64,000 bases of DNA from Microvelia longipes (GCA_018340805.1 JACMZG010001914.1:20743970-20807969), one strand, 5' to 3'; counted from the stretch's first letter, positions 1-12,936 are shown. Made by a program: numbers and translations. The notes: a model not told the origin generated them from the letters alone.

Positions 1-260
1 AAAAAAATGTAATACAAATGTACCGTTATTTTCATGTAAATAATTATTTTACTTAGTGTTCAAGTTTACTTAATTATATTTCTAAATTTAATAATTATAT
101 TGTTATGCATTTATGAGGTTGGAAATACATAACAGTTAATGGACTTTTTTTTGTTTGTCTCATCTTAGTAATATATAAACTTATTTAATCTTAAAATTGA
201 ACTTATTTTTTATATACTTGTCTTTTTAGTAATAAAAATAAACAATATAAGATATAAATG

Positions 261-327
261 TCTGCCTTAAGGCCGTTATCAAGTACTCGGTTTCGGCACC
301 GGAGGTCTAGGGATCGCAGCCCGGGAC
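261..327 (+). repeat. tRNA-SINE-like fragment
   Basis: A GC-rich island in AT-rich DNA. It shares the pattern GGCC..., CACCGG.GGTC and GCAGCCCGGG with the reverse complement of 25631-25690, so it is an interspersed repeat. The spacing resembles degenerate tRNA-type box A and box B positions. That assignment is inferred; the sharing between the two loci is seen directly. Confidence 0.4.
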
Positions 328-1449
328 ATGCTCTAAGTTTATATAAATTGTAACTGTATTAAAACATTTCAACAATTTTAATTTATACTTAGCAGATATT
401 TGACGTAACCCACATGAGGTAGTTCCCGCATGGTGAATAATAATAATACTATTATTATAACTGTATTTTATTATGATTTATATTTATATACTGTATTTGA
501 AATTGTAGTGAAATACATTATATAAATAGTAATAAAAATACATTGAGAAGTAAAAACTGTCTAATACATAGTAATTCTTCATATCCGAAATAAAGATACA
601 AATACAGGCATAAAATAAGTATCTATAAATCTAGTCGCTTACACTGACGCAGGTTAGGTTACAATTAGACCTTCTAGTCCTTTTATTTTCTTTTAATATT
701 CTATACGAAATTAAAGTACTTTTCTTTCGGGTGGCTGTAAAGTAGGCACTTTACATCCTCAAAAAGGTAGGTGAAATGCTTTTTCTTAACCGTCTGCGAC
801 AGTTTCGTAGTTTTTTACAGTAGGCGATAGTTTCGCAGTTGTTTATAGTCGGTGACAGTTTCGCAGTTTCTTACTGTCGCTGGTCAAGTTCCTTAAATGT
901 CCACTAGGTAAGCGCTAGTAGTTTACTACAAAGAATAATATTACCTACCTTGTTCATCATGCTGATTTTTGTTCATCAAATAAAGTATGGAACGTTTTTT
1001 GTGTACGAAGTTTTGTTATTTTCGAATAGTGAGTTATTAATGATTTATTATCAAGTGTTAAATAGTCATGGATAGAGAATAAGAAATTAAAAATACGCCC
1101 CCACAAATTAAAGAAATGTACCGGCAAATTTGTATAAAATGTACTATTTTTCTTCAACTAAATAGTTGTTCACTATTATAACGTCCGACAAAAATAGCAT
1201 AGATGGCAACACTGTTTTATTAGTATATCTTACTTTCTGTTATCTATTTCTTGTTTCTTCACGATCAAAATTAAATTTAAATTAATTTCATATTTATATT
1301 TATTTTATAGAAAGTACAGTGTACTTATTATTGAAGTACATGTTACTAAAATGTACTACTATTTACAATGTTTGATAGTTATTTAAGTGACACTGATGTT
1401 TGTGTTGGTAGCAACTCCACTAAAGTTGCGACTATATTTACTGACTTAC
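328..1449. other. AT-rich DNA without recognised gene
   Basis: No exon-like open frame with recognisable protein similarity was found on either strand. At 775-890 a degenerate short repeat (GTTTCG.AGTT, about 30-40 bp spacing) occurs three times. Confidence 0.5.
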
Positions 1450-1759
1450 TTCGTTCACCAGTAAACGAATAACGAGACGGGGCATAGCCTTCTCAATTTA
1501 TTGAGTGGCCTAAAACATTATTTTGGGGCTCTCAGGGGCTCTGTTTAACCCCATTGAAACCTCCTTCAAGAGTGAGTTAAGGTTATAATAAATTTATTGA
1601 TTTTGGGCCTGTGTTTTGAATTGTATTTTTAACCTTCTACTATATAAGTTATTGTAATTGTGTACTTATTATTTGATATCATAAGCGAAGGTAGTCCGGT
1701 TACTTTTTCGATGTTTCAAAATTTAACCTATAGGGCCCTCTAGTAATAATATCTCTATG
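1450..1759 (+). mobile_element. MITE, CATAGAGATAT family, copy 1
   Basis: Its reverse complement matches 16958-17271 along most of its length. Shared blocks are CTCAGGGGCTCTG, GTTAAGGTTATAATAAAT, TTTTTCGATGTTT and the terminal CTAGTAATAATATCTCTATG. The right end keeps the terminal inverted repeat. The left end is degenerate, so the boundary is approximate. No coding capacity: a non-autonomous DNA element. Confidence 0.6.
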
Positions 1760-2814
1760 CCAGCAATTATAGTCGCCTTGGTAAATAAAAAATTAATTAC
1801 ACAGCCTAGAAGTATAATATACTATCATCTCTATGAAGAGTGCAAGCAAAAAAGCCTTAAAAATGGTAAATATATTATTTGTAATAATAATATACAGGAA
1901 CTTTAATATTTCTTTTTTAAGTATAATAAATAAGAAAGTTATTTATTCTTTTATGAACTTGACATTAAATACTGCAAATCCTTGCTCTTAATGCAAGTTA
2001 TAAATAAAAACAGGGTTGCATAAGTCAGATGAATGAAACGATATACCAGAGGAGAAATTCGAGAACTTATAGACCACAACTGATACCTACACTGATACAC
2101 TGAGTCTTACATAATTCAACTACTGGTGTTTTAAACTTATGGTCAAGTTAAAGCTTTAACAATTTTTAATAATTAAAAGGCTCATAAAATCTATAAACTG
2201 CAAAGTCCAATTTAAAGTTTCAAGTCCAGTCATTGGTTATAACTCGTTATCTTGAAAGTTGCCAATTAGAGCCAATCTATAAGCAGAATGGGGGAAAAGT
2301 AATCGAGACAAGTTAATTTATGAAGCCAGCCAACTTGTAAACCTTTGTCCACTAAGTTTCAAGCAGTTTTCCTTTTAATAACGTTCCGCAATGCAGTGTT
2401 GGAAAGAGCAAAACATTCCCCTTGAACTACTTGAGACAAGAGAGGAAAATACAACTTGAAATTCTCTTCAAGTATAATACCTGAAGTTTTAGCTAATAAT
2501 TTCACTTCTTGCATCTTTCCCCAAGTCCTTGATAAGCTTTTACTCCCAAGTCCATAACAGACTTTAAACTTGGTAAAGTTTATACGACCCATCGACCCCT
2601 TGTCAATCAACTGATAACAATTTAACTTGAGAAATAGGATAAATGAGAAATTCCTGTTTCGAAATTTAATTTTATTAACCCTTATGGACTTGACTTTACC
2701 TAAATCATTGATTAATCTAAACTAATAACAAGTGCCTAGTTAGCTTTAAACTTTAAGTACCATGGTAAACTTGTTCCTTCTATAGCAGATACTGTATTGT
2801 GTCACTTATAGAAG
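1760..2814. other. AT-rich DNA without recognised gene
   Basis: A minus-strand open frame of about 80 codons at 2359-2610 has no recognisable domain and no convincing splice context. The region repeatedly uses short CAAGTT/AACTTG words, which may mark a decayed repeat. Confidence 0.4.
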
Positions 2815-3350
2815 AAAGGAACGAAGAAAAGAGTCTCTCCACAAAACTATTAATTTATTCAAAGAGCTTTCAACCTACATAAGGCCATCATCAGTTCCAG
2901 AGATTTTTTTTAAACAATATGTATTTGAAAAAAAATAAACAATATAAATAATTTTACAATATTACAAAGTTATGCAAATACTACCCCCCATCTTTAGGGT
3001 AAAACCAGCCCTGAGCTGATGGGTGGGAGACCAGTCCATAGATCTGGTCGTTTTTTAAAAAAAATAATAATCAATTATTTATACATTTTTATTATATAGA
3101 TGAAATAATGTTTCAAAAAAGAAATAGGTGTTGTAACTATAATATATAAGATAAAAGGAAACAACGATGTCGGTGAGTCGAAAAAGAAGAGAAAGAATAT
3201 TATTAATTCTATTTAATTTTTACGTATATAATGTCTTTCTTTTAGCTGTTTTCTTTTAATTATCTCTGGCACTGATGATGGCCTCATGTAGGTTGAAAGC
3301 GCTTTGAATAAATTATTGTTTCGTGGAGAGACTCTTTTCTTCGTCCCTTT
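2815..3350. mobile_element. Foldback element with ~85-bp inverted termini
   Basis: The left end (AAAGGAACGAAGAAAAGAG..., 2815-2905) is repeated as reverse complement at the right end (3265-3350), a 536-bp element with long imperfect terminal inverted repeats. Each inverted repeat contains a CTGATGA...GTTGAAAGC block, at 2868-2894 on the minus strand and 3272-3298 on the plus strand. A related block lies at 52424-52450 on the minus strand. No coding region. Such ends are compatible with a MITE or with termini of a Penelope-like retroelement; the sequence alone does not decide. Confidence 0.65.
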
Positions 3351-4234
3351 AATTATAATCAACTCCACTGGTGCTCATCCAAAATCATCACTAAAAGAAG
3401 AAATTAATTATGCTGGTTTAGTTAGGTAAGTAAGTGGTCACCGCTGTTGACCTGTTGCTGTTGATTGCTATTTTTTTAATTTATACTATAAAAGGTTATA
3501 CAAATACTTTATTACTCTTATTGTTTTTTAATGCGGCAAAAGAAGTTAGGACTGATTTGATCTAACTTAAAACTTTATAAGTTCTTAACTTGCTTTTCTC
3601 TTCTCTTGAAACATCTGAATTTTCTTTAAAAACAACGTGACATTTTACAACAACCCTGGATTATCTAATTTGAATAATTAATTAACTCTAATTGGGGCGT
3701 TAAAATTTTACACTAAGCTAAACATAAAAAAGACAATATCTTTAATAAATCTTTGGAGGTAAAAAGTGTTATGTTAACATTCTAATTAACAACATAACAA
3801 TAAGAAAGGTTATATGAAAAGGTTTTCAGTGTAAAAAGGTTATAAAACATGTAAATATGAAACCTAAGTTCGTCTTACCAATTTGTGCTCAACCCTTGTG
3901 TTATCCCCTCACCCTTATCATCCGAAGTCAGATGTAACTTTTTTCTCTCACCATCAAACCCTTGTTAGCCCTGTAGTTATGTCAACATGATACTATCATT
4001 TTAATCTCAAGTTTTTCTATGCTATAACCCCAATTTAGATTAGTTGTGGTTGAGACATAATTAAGAGATTGATATTGTATGTCACCTAATCAATGTATTT
4101 AATAGTTTTAATTAAAATAAAAAATATATAATTTGATACTACCGAGTTTTGCAAATGACTAATACTTAGAGGTTGGATACAACAGCGGTTATCATTCCCA
4201 GAGTAACTTAGTACCATACCTGTACATTGGTGAC
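3351..4234. other. AT-rich DNA; transposon end at 4134-4155
   Basis: No gene recognised. GATACTACCGAGTTTTGCAA near 4135-4155 matches the ends of the element at 28540-29990, so it is a solo or truncated end of that family. Confidence 0.45.
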
Positions 4235-4245
4235 GTCATGTTTTT

Positions 4246-5186
4246 TTTTTGTTTTTTTACGCTTTAACCCGTAGGGTCATTTAGCGTTTTCCTCACTCAA
4301 ATCTCACTCAAACATTAACCACTGAGTTAGTACACATCCAATCATCTAGGAAGCACCCCCTCCGTACATGGTAGCACATGTAACTGGTTCACAGTGTGTC
4401 TAGTTCATCCAGCCCAACCAGACTCTATCCAAACTCACAGCTCTGGCTAGTATCTGCGACTAGTTCACAGTGTGCCTAGTTCATCTAGACCAGCTAGACT
4501 CTGGCTAGGCTCACCGCTCTGGCTGGCGCCGACTACTAGTTCACTGTGTGCTTGTTTCATCTAGTCTTACTAGCTTCTCTGATCACATTAGTCTCACTTG
4601 ACCTCGTCCTTTCAGTCTCACCAACCTCATCAGTTCCACTAGCATCACCAGACTCTAGGCTCACCGCTCTGGCCAGTCCAGCGCCACCCGACAAAGAACT
4701 CTAGCACCCAGATGTCAGCGTGTACAAACTCATTCTATAGCCCTGACCTGAAAGTCAAGGCTCCGCAGTGCCATTAGGAGACGTCTGTCTTCAAGAACCG
4801 AGCACTTTGTTCCTAGTCACTTACGTTACTCGTGTCGCCGCCATCACTTTCACTGACTAAGTTTTTCGGACATACAAAGGCTCAGTATATCTTTCCGACC
4901 TTCATCTCCCCAGCCCGCAGAACATTAACTTTTCGTGAGCTGGAGACAACGGAAACGTAGATCCAGACTTGTCTCAGATGAAACTAGATCCAATCCCGCA
5001 TTTGCGTATTAGTAGCCAAGGAAACCACGTGAAACCTTGGCTGGGTTTGCCGGCCTTGAATTCAAGACCTCCCGAGTGTCCGGTACAAGGGATAACCTCA
5101 TATTGAGGTCCTCCCCCGGCTGGATTTGAACCCTCGACCTCCAGGTCGAAAGGCGAGCGCTCTACCACTGAGCTACCGGACTCGGT
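4246..5186 (-). mobile_element. Long tRNA-headed SINE-like retroposon with TSD
   Basis: Read on the minus strand, the element starts at 5186 with a tRNA-like head (GTCCGGTAGCTCAGTGGTAG, a box A match, then box-B-like GGGTTCAAATCC). It runs for about 940 bp and ends in an A-rich tail of T tracts at 4246-4257. Both sides carry the same 11 bp, GTCATGTTTTT, at 4235-4245 and 5187-5197, as expected for a target-site duplication from target-primed insertion. The interior (about 4370-4690) holds three to four degenerate ~80-bp repeats built on CTAGTTCACAGTGTG and GGCTCACCGCTCTGGC, and is GC-richer than its surroundings. No coding function is seen; the minus-strand open frame over the tRNA head (4974-5168) is incidental. 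Confidence 0.7.
5113..5182 (-). pseudogene. tRNA-derived head of the SINE
   Basis: The D-arm (GCTC-AGTGGTA-GAGC) is intact and the anticodon loop would read CTTTCGA (Glu-type TTC). The anticodon stem does not pair and the T stem has mismatches, so this is not a functional tRNA. It is the Pol III promoter region of the retroposon. Confidence 0.65.
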
Positions 5187-5197
5187 GTCATGTTTTT

Positions 5198-5776
5198 ATT
5201 TTTCATAATAATTACTATTTTACGTTAATACTACATTATTTTTTGACAATTTTGTCCTCAATTTAAGTATAATGAATTTAAAATAAGTTTTAAATATTAT
5301 CAATCGCATCTATTATTAATTACCTGTTTGTATTACGTATTAGTGAGTCAAAAAATAAGCCAGAAATATTAGCAAAAATAGGGTATAGGTTACCTCGAAA
5401 CTTATCCTCATCTCATAGGATTTTCGTTACGCTCATCCTCCTGGCATCGGACTCCAAATTTATACTGCAACATGACTTCGGACTCGCTTCCCTCGTCTTC
5501 AGATAGTAAATGCATCTGATTCATTCTAAACGGTCACCCATAGAGCACTGACCACGATCAATGCTACTCAAGTTTTATGATCCAACCAAAATTAAGGATT
5601 TACCTGTCGTATTGAAACGAAACTGTGTGTACTTATTTCTTAAGTAAAGGTATACCTTTGTACTAAATATCAACTCAAATAATTTTCTGGTTTTTTAAAA
5701 AAAAATGTACACGTCATTCGATAAAAATTGAACGAATTGTGATAATGAGATGGAACTTAGCACATATGTTAATCTT
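5198..5776. other. Gene-free DNA with CTCGCTTC-type repeat
   Basis: The stretch 5385-5515 (TTACCTCG..., GACTTCGGACTCGCTTCCCTCG) is related to 7371-7420 and to 58296-58420, an interspersed non-coding repeat. No gene seen. Confidence 0.45.
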
Positions 5777-6080
5777 ATACATTTTTTCGCGTTATATGAT
5801 TTTCGAGATTTTTGCAGAGTCATTATTGCAGGTTAGTGACGTCATAAAAAAATATTTTCCGATACAGCAGTAGACTGATTTTTGTACAAAGTTTCAACTC
5901 TGTAGCATAAATACACTAGGAGCTGCGATGATAACAGACACACACACACACACACATAAACAGACAGACAACTTTGTGAAAACCTGTTACTCCCTAAAAA
6001 CACCTGCAAGGGATAATTCCAGTGACATCTTGGTTTTAGATTTTTTTGGCAAAACACCATACGGTATAAATGAGGTAAAG
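5777..6080 (+). repeat. Interspersed repeat with internal (CA)n, copy 1
   Basis: It shares TGACGTCATAAAAA, ACTGATTTTTGTACAAAGTT, GCATAAATACACTA and a (CA)n tract at the same internal position with 32505-32795. It is also close to 47207-47480 and more distantly to 27040-27300. The microsatellite sits inside the repeat rather than flanking it. Confidence 0.65.
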
Positions 6081-9000
6081 TAATTAAAGTAAAGTAATTA
6101 AGTCTGTGCATTAATTACCTTATTTTATGACACATGCTCAAAATTTTTTTGGTGACTATAACACTTGAGGTGACTATTTCCTCCAACTTTTTAATTTTTT
6201 TGGCCTACCACTTGTGTTGATCAAATTTCACTGTATGTTAGCACATGCGCACTGCATACATTTCGAGGAGCCCATTTTAGATATTCGATTCCTTATACTT
6301 AATTTAAAGGAGTCTGCGTTATACCTATAACATAGGAATTCAGGGTCTACACAGTTTAAGTTAAAGCACAAATATTTATTTAATGCAATTCTTAGCATTT
6401 CAGAAAAAGGCCTCATACTTTTCCTAAACATCTAGGTACTTTATACGGCTCGATTACCACAATAAACAAGATCCTAAGGGAGTCAGAACCTTTTATTGGT
6501 AAGAGCTCAAGGGTCTTGACCCTTAAAAATAATACGCACCACTAAAGAATAAACTTCAATGAGAACTGGACTGGGAAAAACGGTACGTGTGTCTGAATTC
6601 AAAACCTTTAACCTTTTTGAACCTTATAGTATAAAAATTATGAGAAGGGTGAATGATTTTTAACAAGCTTTTTCTTCGATAACTTTTTTCCTACCTTCAA
6701 TTATAATAAAGGAAATACGAAGAAAATATAACTCCATTTTTTTTTATCAAACAATTTACCCGCATTTTTCTCAACAATACCCCGCGTATTTCAAAAATCT
6801 ACATTCAATTACGATAAAAAAGGTGAATATTAAATATATTCTCAAGGGAGAACGGGGGGGGGGGTGTAAAACCTCTTTTAGAACATTTATACCCAACCAA
6901 TATAAAATTTGTAAGTAAATTGCCTGCAATAGAGTGTAAAAAACGGGTAATTTCACATTTTGTACATTTTTTTAAAAATTATTTCTATAAAATTACATCG
7001 CATAACTGATTTAAAAATTGTAAATAAGCTTGATCTACAAAAGGAAGCTGCTAAATAAAGAACTAAACTTCTTACATCATGTTCTAAAAATCATAAGAAA
7101 CAAAAGCATAGCGAGCATTGTACTTCTAATCTTCTCGAGAACTGCTATTTATGAATAGTCATAAATATGTTCAAGGTCTTAATGAGACCAGAACATTTTT
7201 TTTGGCATTGGTCTACTAGGACCATACAGTCATGGCATACTTATTTTATACTTTTATGACATAAATTAATAATAAAAACTGTTTAAAATTTTGATAGAAA
7301 ATATAACCAGAACATTTCAACTTATCATAAATGCCTTTAGAAGACCAGATTGAAAAATTGGAAAGCAAAAAATTGGGTACAAGGTACCTCGGAACTTTCC
7401 CTTACACTGAAAGGGAAATCCACTTAGTTTTAAAAATTTAAAACAGCGGCAATTTTAAATTTTCAAAATATTCCAAAGACTAAAAATTGTTTTTCAAATA
7501 AGTTTTCTAGTGTAAAAAGTATGCAATATTTTAAGCGGCATCAATTTCTTAGTTATGCTGGTTATTGGTATGTGAGATAGAAAAAGCTATAGTTCATACT
7601 TGAAATCCTGTTTTATGATTAAATTAACAATACATTATTTTGAATATTATTGAATAAAACATTTTTGAAAATGTTTATTCATTCAATTTTTAAACATAAA
7701 ACATACAAAATAAGAGAAAATATATTTTTTTAAATAGAGAGAGTAAAATATTTTAATAATATAATGTAAAAAAAAGCTGTCATCATAAACAGTTTTGAAA
7801 ACTGTAAACTCAGGAGACATTCAAGTATAGGATAGTAGGAAAACTCTTGGGAAATAATACCACGCACGAAGGTGAAAATTACCATAAGTAGGGAAGGGCC
7901 AAAAATTATGTATGTAGGCCTCATAAATATGATGAGTTTGAGGGCAAAACATTTACGTGCTTTTATAACGTATACAGTAAAATTCAACATATGTTGTGGA
8001 AAGAAACTTTTTTTTCTGTTTACACTAAGCGTGAAAAGCGCTTTTTTAAAACCTGTTTGCGCGTGACTTGGAATCATTCGAGATATTTTATCAGAAACCT
8101 TTTCTGTACTCCATATTAAAATGTTGATAAGAAATATAATGGTATGAAGAAATGAAAATAAACAGTGAAATAAAAATAGGGCAGAATGATTTGATGCTTA
8201 TACATAATTTTATGTATTCTGAATAGTAATTAGGCAACGTAACAGGTGTGAAAGACAAGTATAGTACAGTTGAGCTAAAAATATTGTGTACGGATAAGTA
8301 ATAAGAATTAAAATATATTAGTCTAAAATCGAATGCAACATCTTTGGCAGCATTGATATATAAATTAAATATAGGTAACTATAGTAAACCTAAAATCATT
8401 AATGACTCATAAAATTATTTGTTACTTTAACCTAGCTTAATATACGACTTATATAGTTACTTATAAACTTATTTAGTTTACTTAAATCCAAAGAAATGTT
8501 GTGTATATAGAAACTCTAAAGATGATACAGTTTATTAGCTAAATACAATACAATGCAAGCCTCTCTCCAGCCTCTCCTCAAAAATGCATCAAGGTATAAT
8601 AGCACTATATTTGTGTAATTTTAATATTTTATGGATATTTGCACAACCACTGATAGTGGTGTTCGAATATTTAATAGTATTCCGATATGAGGATGACATG
8701 AAAATGAATTAAATAATCCGATATTGTTTCAATTTATATAGTTTACTTAGTTAAGCAGACCAAAAAATGTAGAAATCTAAATTTTGTGGCGTTTATTCCA
8801 TAAATAAAATATAATGAATCTCTCACCAATATCCTCCTTAAAAAAAGTATCGAGGCATATAGCAATCAACTATTAGAGATTATCATGAAACTTGAGGTCA
8901 AGCAGAACAACACGGCAGCAGACCAGTAAATATAGTTAGATTAAAACAAATGAACATCAAAGAAAAAAAACAATATATAAAGAAAAGTTAAAAATTGCCA

Positions 9001-9444
9001 TTGATGAGTCAGTTAATGTCGATATTCGCTAATATCTCGACTATTGAATATATCTTGACCGGTTTCAGCTTTATGCCTTTACAAATCTTCTGATATTTAA
9101 AATTATCTTAAAATCAAAGCTCAATTAAGGTGCCCATATATTATCAACTAGCCCACAGGTGATCAATATATTTATAAATTGTTATAGAAGGATAATTTTA
9201 GCAAACAAGAAAGATGATACACTTTAGAAAGTGTGCTCATTAATATGTAAACAAATTCCATGTTTTTGTCATATTTAGAGGTCAGTAGTGGCGCCTCAAT
9301 GTCGGTGAATAAGTGGCCTTCTATTTTAATTCAAAAAGTTATTAATAAACTAAAGCAAGTTCTTGCATGGATATTAATGAATTGATTATTATGGTACATC
9401 TATTATTTATAGACGCACGGATTGTGGGAGGTCTCTTGGCTTTA
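6081..9444. other. 3.4 kb AT-rich DNA, no gene recognised
   Basis: A G(12) run at about 6855-6867 and small hairpins (for example ACCACT-GAT-AGTGGT near 8646-8660) are the only structures noted. Opposite-strand open frames at 7730-8077 and 7872-8066 overlap each other and show no domain or splice context. Confidence 0.45.
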
Positions 9445-9475
9445 ATTGGTTCCCGCCAATAATTCGTGGCGGGAA
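9445..9475. promoter_or_regulatory. CCAAT plus paired E2F-like sites, palindromic
   Basis: TTCCCGCCA (9450-9458) and TGGCGGGAA (9467-9475) form a perfect 9-bp inverted repeat with an 8-bp spacer. Each matches the E2F consensus TTSSCGC. The first is framed by ATTGG (9445-9449) and CCAAT (9456-9460), an inverted CCAAT-box pair. E2F and NF-Y sites together are typical of cell-cycle promoters, but no first exon was found nearby, so a regulatory role is inference. Confidence 0.3.
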
Positions 9476-12400
9476 TGTTCAGCTACCAACAATGATCAAA
9501 TTTATTACCCTAGTTAAGGAGAAGTTATAGAGAAATAAACGTTACCTTTGACGTGTTAATTGATGAAGTTAGACATTACTAATTACAACCAATCAGTGTT
9601 GTAGAGTTTAGAATTAGGGCATTTTTGTCTGTAAAAAGGTCTTAGCAATTCTACCGTTTTCGCGAATTTTCATAATGAAAATGGCGCTTATGAGGTTTTT
9701 CCGTATTATTTTATTGAGAAATATGTACCTTATTAACAATATAAACAAATAAACAAATCTATTGAAGTGTTAAACAAAAACAAATTAAACGAAAACAAGC
9801 AATTAATACACTCAACACCTATTTAAATTAGGATCACATTGCTAAATTCTGGTAACTATGGAAACCCAAATAATTAATAGTTAAATCCCTTTCTAAATAG
9901 AAATGGTTAGGATTAAATCCACAGTCTAATCTAGGTTGTTCGCAATATTCTCTGAGATAGTTTTCAGAGCCCATAAAACCGAATTCAATCTACCTTTGAG
10001 GTTAAATACTAAGGAAACTCGAGAAAATTTATCTGTTATTGTCCATGGTATTGATTTTAAACTTTAATTATATTATTTTAGCGTTAGTGTTTCAAATTAA
10101 ATTTATCAACATTTCAAATTCTAATTAATACGTTTTTAGGAATATAAAGTACAGGATTTAGATATGTTTGTTAATTAAAAGGCTTTATTTAAATAATGTT
10201 TCTATTATTACTATTAAAATAATTTAACTTAGATTTCATGTTTATACTATTATGTTCTGTGTGTAAAATACACATTTTTATTAATAATTCATAAACAATT
10301 ATATAGTGTTTGACGATGATAATCAGTGATTATTAGCAAAGGCAATACTAAATTTTATATTTTCTACACTAGTGTCAAAAGTAAAAAGAATTATTATCCG
10401 TAAATCCTTATCAATGAGTTTGTTAGTGCTTAGTAAAGTTCTTAATTAGTTCTTGTTGTTTATCGAATTCGCTTACTTAATTAAATTTTTAGTAGGTATA
10501 TATATACTATAATATCTGAAAAATTAGTAACAGTTGTTATCAAATACTACTTCGCCAGAATTGATAATATGGGCTGAAAACGCCAGAAACGATTTGATAC
10601 CAGCGACATCCAAAGATATAGTTTATAATTTAATTACTTATAGTTATTTTATTTGTTTTAAATCCTGAAAATCGTAGATAAAGTAAGGTAATCACCATAT
10701 CACTACGCGAGGAAAACATCTTTGCATCGCTTCGCTCGGCCTGCAAATCCGCACTCGCGTCCAAAGTTCCTTTATTCTCACTATTTGTGAGGAAAAGGTA
10801 AAATCTATATACTAATAGATCCCTACTTTTAAAAAAATATTCAATTTTCAAAATTAGAGTCTTATCTTTATTAATTATTCAAGAAAATTAGATTCAATTC
10901 AATAAAATTAGATTGAACACATCTTATAGTCACTTTTAAACTCATTGAAATGAGTTTAATAGCGGCCATAAGACGAGTTGTATTATAACTCTTGATTTTA
11001 ACCAGGTTCCGAAGTAGTTAACATAAATTTAAAGTCAGACGTATTCATTTTAAATTTTAAAAATGTATCATTAACACAAATAATTTTATGAAATCTGCAT
11101 ATAGAATATATATTATACCTTCTTTGATTTCTTCTTTTCATTTTTAATTCAAACACTCGAATGAGTACAGAATTTCTTTTCAAGTGTGTAGTAAAACTCT
11201 TAAGACGTCCTGAGGACTGCTTCACAAGATGCAACCTTTTCGTTTGATACTTGTCTGAGCGTATTTAATCGCATCTTGCATCGCTTCCATAATTCTTTAT
11301 GAGCATACAGACGGAAGCTATTAGAGCTAAAATTAGAAACTTCGTACTTAGATATCTTCTTAAAGAAAAAAACCTTAATTTTAATAAAAAGTTAAGATGT
11401 GAAACTGTTTTAACTATTTTAGGATTAAACTATTTTAGGATACATGAGGAAAATACAAAATAACTTAATTATTTATATTTACATAATATTTTAAAACTTT
11501 TTATTTTTCCAATGTGCTATTAGCAACCTCTATCATCGGTTCATAGCTACTCTAGACTAAGAAGCGTCCTTCTTTTTACAATATAGTTTTCATTGTATAT
11601 AAATAAAATGTTTGTGAAATCTTTCAAATAAATTTAAAAGCTAAAAATTTTAACCCTTTACTCTATATGATTTCATTAAATAATTGTGTTAATGCGATAT
11701 ATATATATAGCTTATTGGAAATAAATGTTATCCTATAAATAAATAGTGTGTTTTAAATTATTTTTATTAAAAACCTTTAGTTATTCTATTCTTTATTCAA
11801 TGAAATATCAATTTAGATCATCTAATGTATAATATTTTATGATTAAACTATTTGTTTTAGTTAACTAAACGTTTATTAATTTCCGAGGTTGGAAGCATAG
11901 TGAATATCATATGTTACAAATCCTTCCTTTTTCCATTAATTTTCAATGCATTTCTTTTGAGCCATTGAATGCAATCCCCTTTTCCTATACGTTCTACCAT
12001 CTTTTATTCGTGTTTATAAACATGAATGTAAACTTGTAAGTAACGACCGAGCAAATAAAGGGCGATATAAAATGTATAGGCTGTAGCTTCTTATTGTGCT
12101 GATTTTTAATATTATTCTGTATACTTGGGTTTGCATGCATTTGTTTATAGAATTGATTTTAAGAATGCTTCTATCCATAAAAGATGTTGGTACTACACAG
12201 CTAAATATGTTTCAATTGAGTTTTAATTTGATAAGGAAATCATATTCTATGACAAAATTAGGTATTACTCAGTATTTTAGCGAATGGTCAAATAATTTTG
12301 TATTGTATTGTTTATGAATATCAGACATCTAATATTTAATATGTTAGAGCAAAAAAACACGATAATAGTTTGAACAATTTCATTTTTGGGATAACAATAA

Positions 12401-12479
12401 TAAAGCTCTATGAAATTGGAGCGTAACAGATCGTGATGAAAACGAATGTACTGTTAAGTCAATAAACAAGTTGAAACAA
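9476..12479. other. 3 kb AT-rich DNA, no gene recognised
   Basis: The palindromic block TTTTCATAATGAAAA at 9668-9682, flanked by GCGAA and GGCGC, recurs at 36884-36902 and 43696-43716 within an ATAAGCGTCATTTTCATAA context. A CGCTTCGCTCGG island lies at 10729-10760. No coding signal beyond short random frames. Confidence 0.45.
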
Positions 12480-12531
12480 GAGGCCTTCGGCCTCTTGGCC
12501 GCTATGGGGCCGCTTCGCGGCCCCAATAGCG
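12480..12531. repeat. Two adjacent GC-rich TTC-loop hairpins
   Basis: GAGGCC-TTC-GGCCTC (12480-12494) is followed by GGGGCCGC-TTC-GCGGCCCC (12506-12524). The second is extended by outer CGCTAT/ATAGCG pairing to about 12500-12531. Both are perfect stems with the same three-base loop in otherwise AT-rich DNA. They resemble the hairpins at 43445, 43567, 44588, 44691, 45442 and 50365. Confidence 0.75.
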
Positions 12532-12936
12532 CAAAAATGGTCTTTGTCTTTTGTCAGTAATATTCCAAGAGTTTTCAACTGCCATATTATATATTTTTTT
12601 ATTTTATTAATAAAACGTCATTTTTACATAATGTTGTATATTTCAATCGATAAAACCGGAACTAATGAGGAAAATACAATTTAAATTTGTATTTGCCTAT
12701 GTAATTTTATGTTTGTTTTGTAATTAATGGTTATTGGATTTATATATTTAACTTTGTGAATATGTTTGCCATATATAGTAATATACGTGCAAGAAATTTT
12801 AGCCGGATTGGACATTTTTGTCTTATCAGGCTCATATGTTTAGGGAGTTTTTGAAATTTTTGCTAACTCATTGGGGGTTGACGACGTCAATCATATTTCA
12901 TCAAAATAAGGTCTCTATTTATTTCTGTATAGATTA

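Noticed and set aside
5113..5182. Functional tRNA-Glu gene
   Set aside because: The anticodon stem and T stem do not pair; it is the head of a retroposon bounded by a TSD.
7730..8077. 115-codon minus-strand frame and 64-codon plus-strand frame on the same DNA
   Set aside because: Mutual shadows with no domain, splice signals or similarity.
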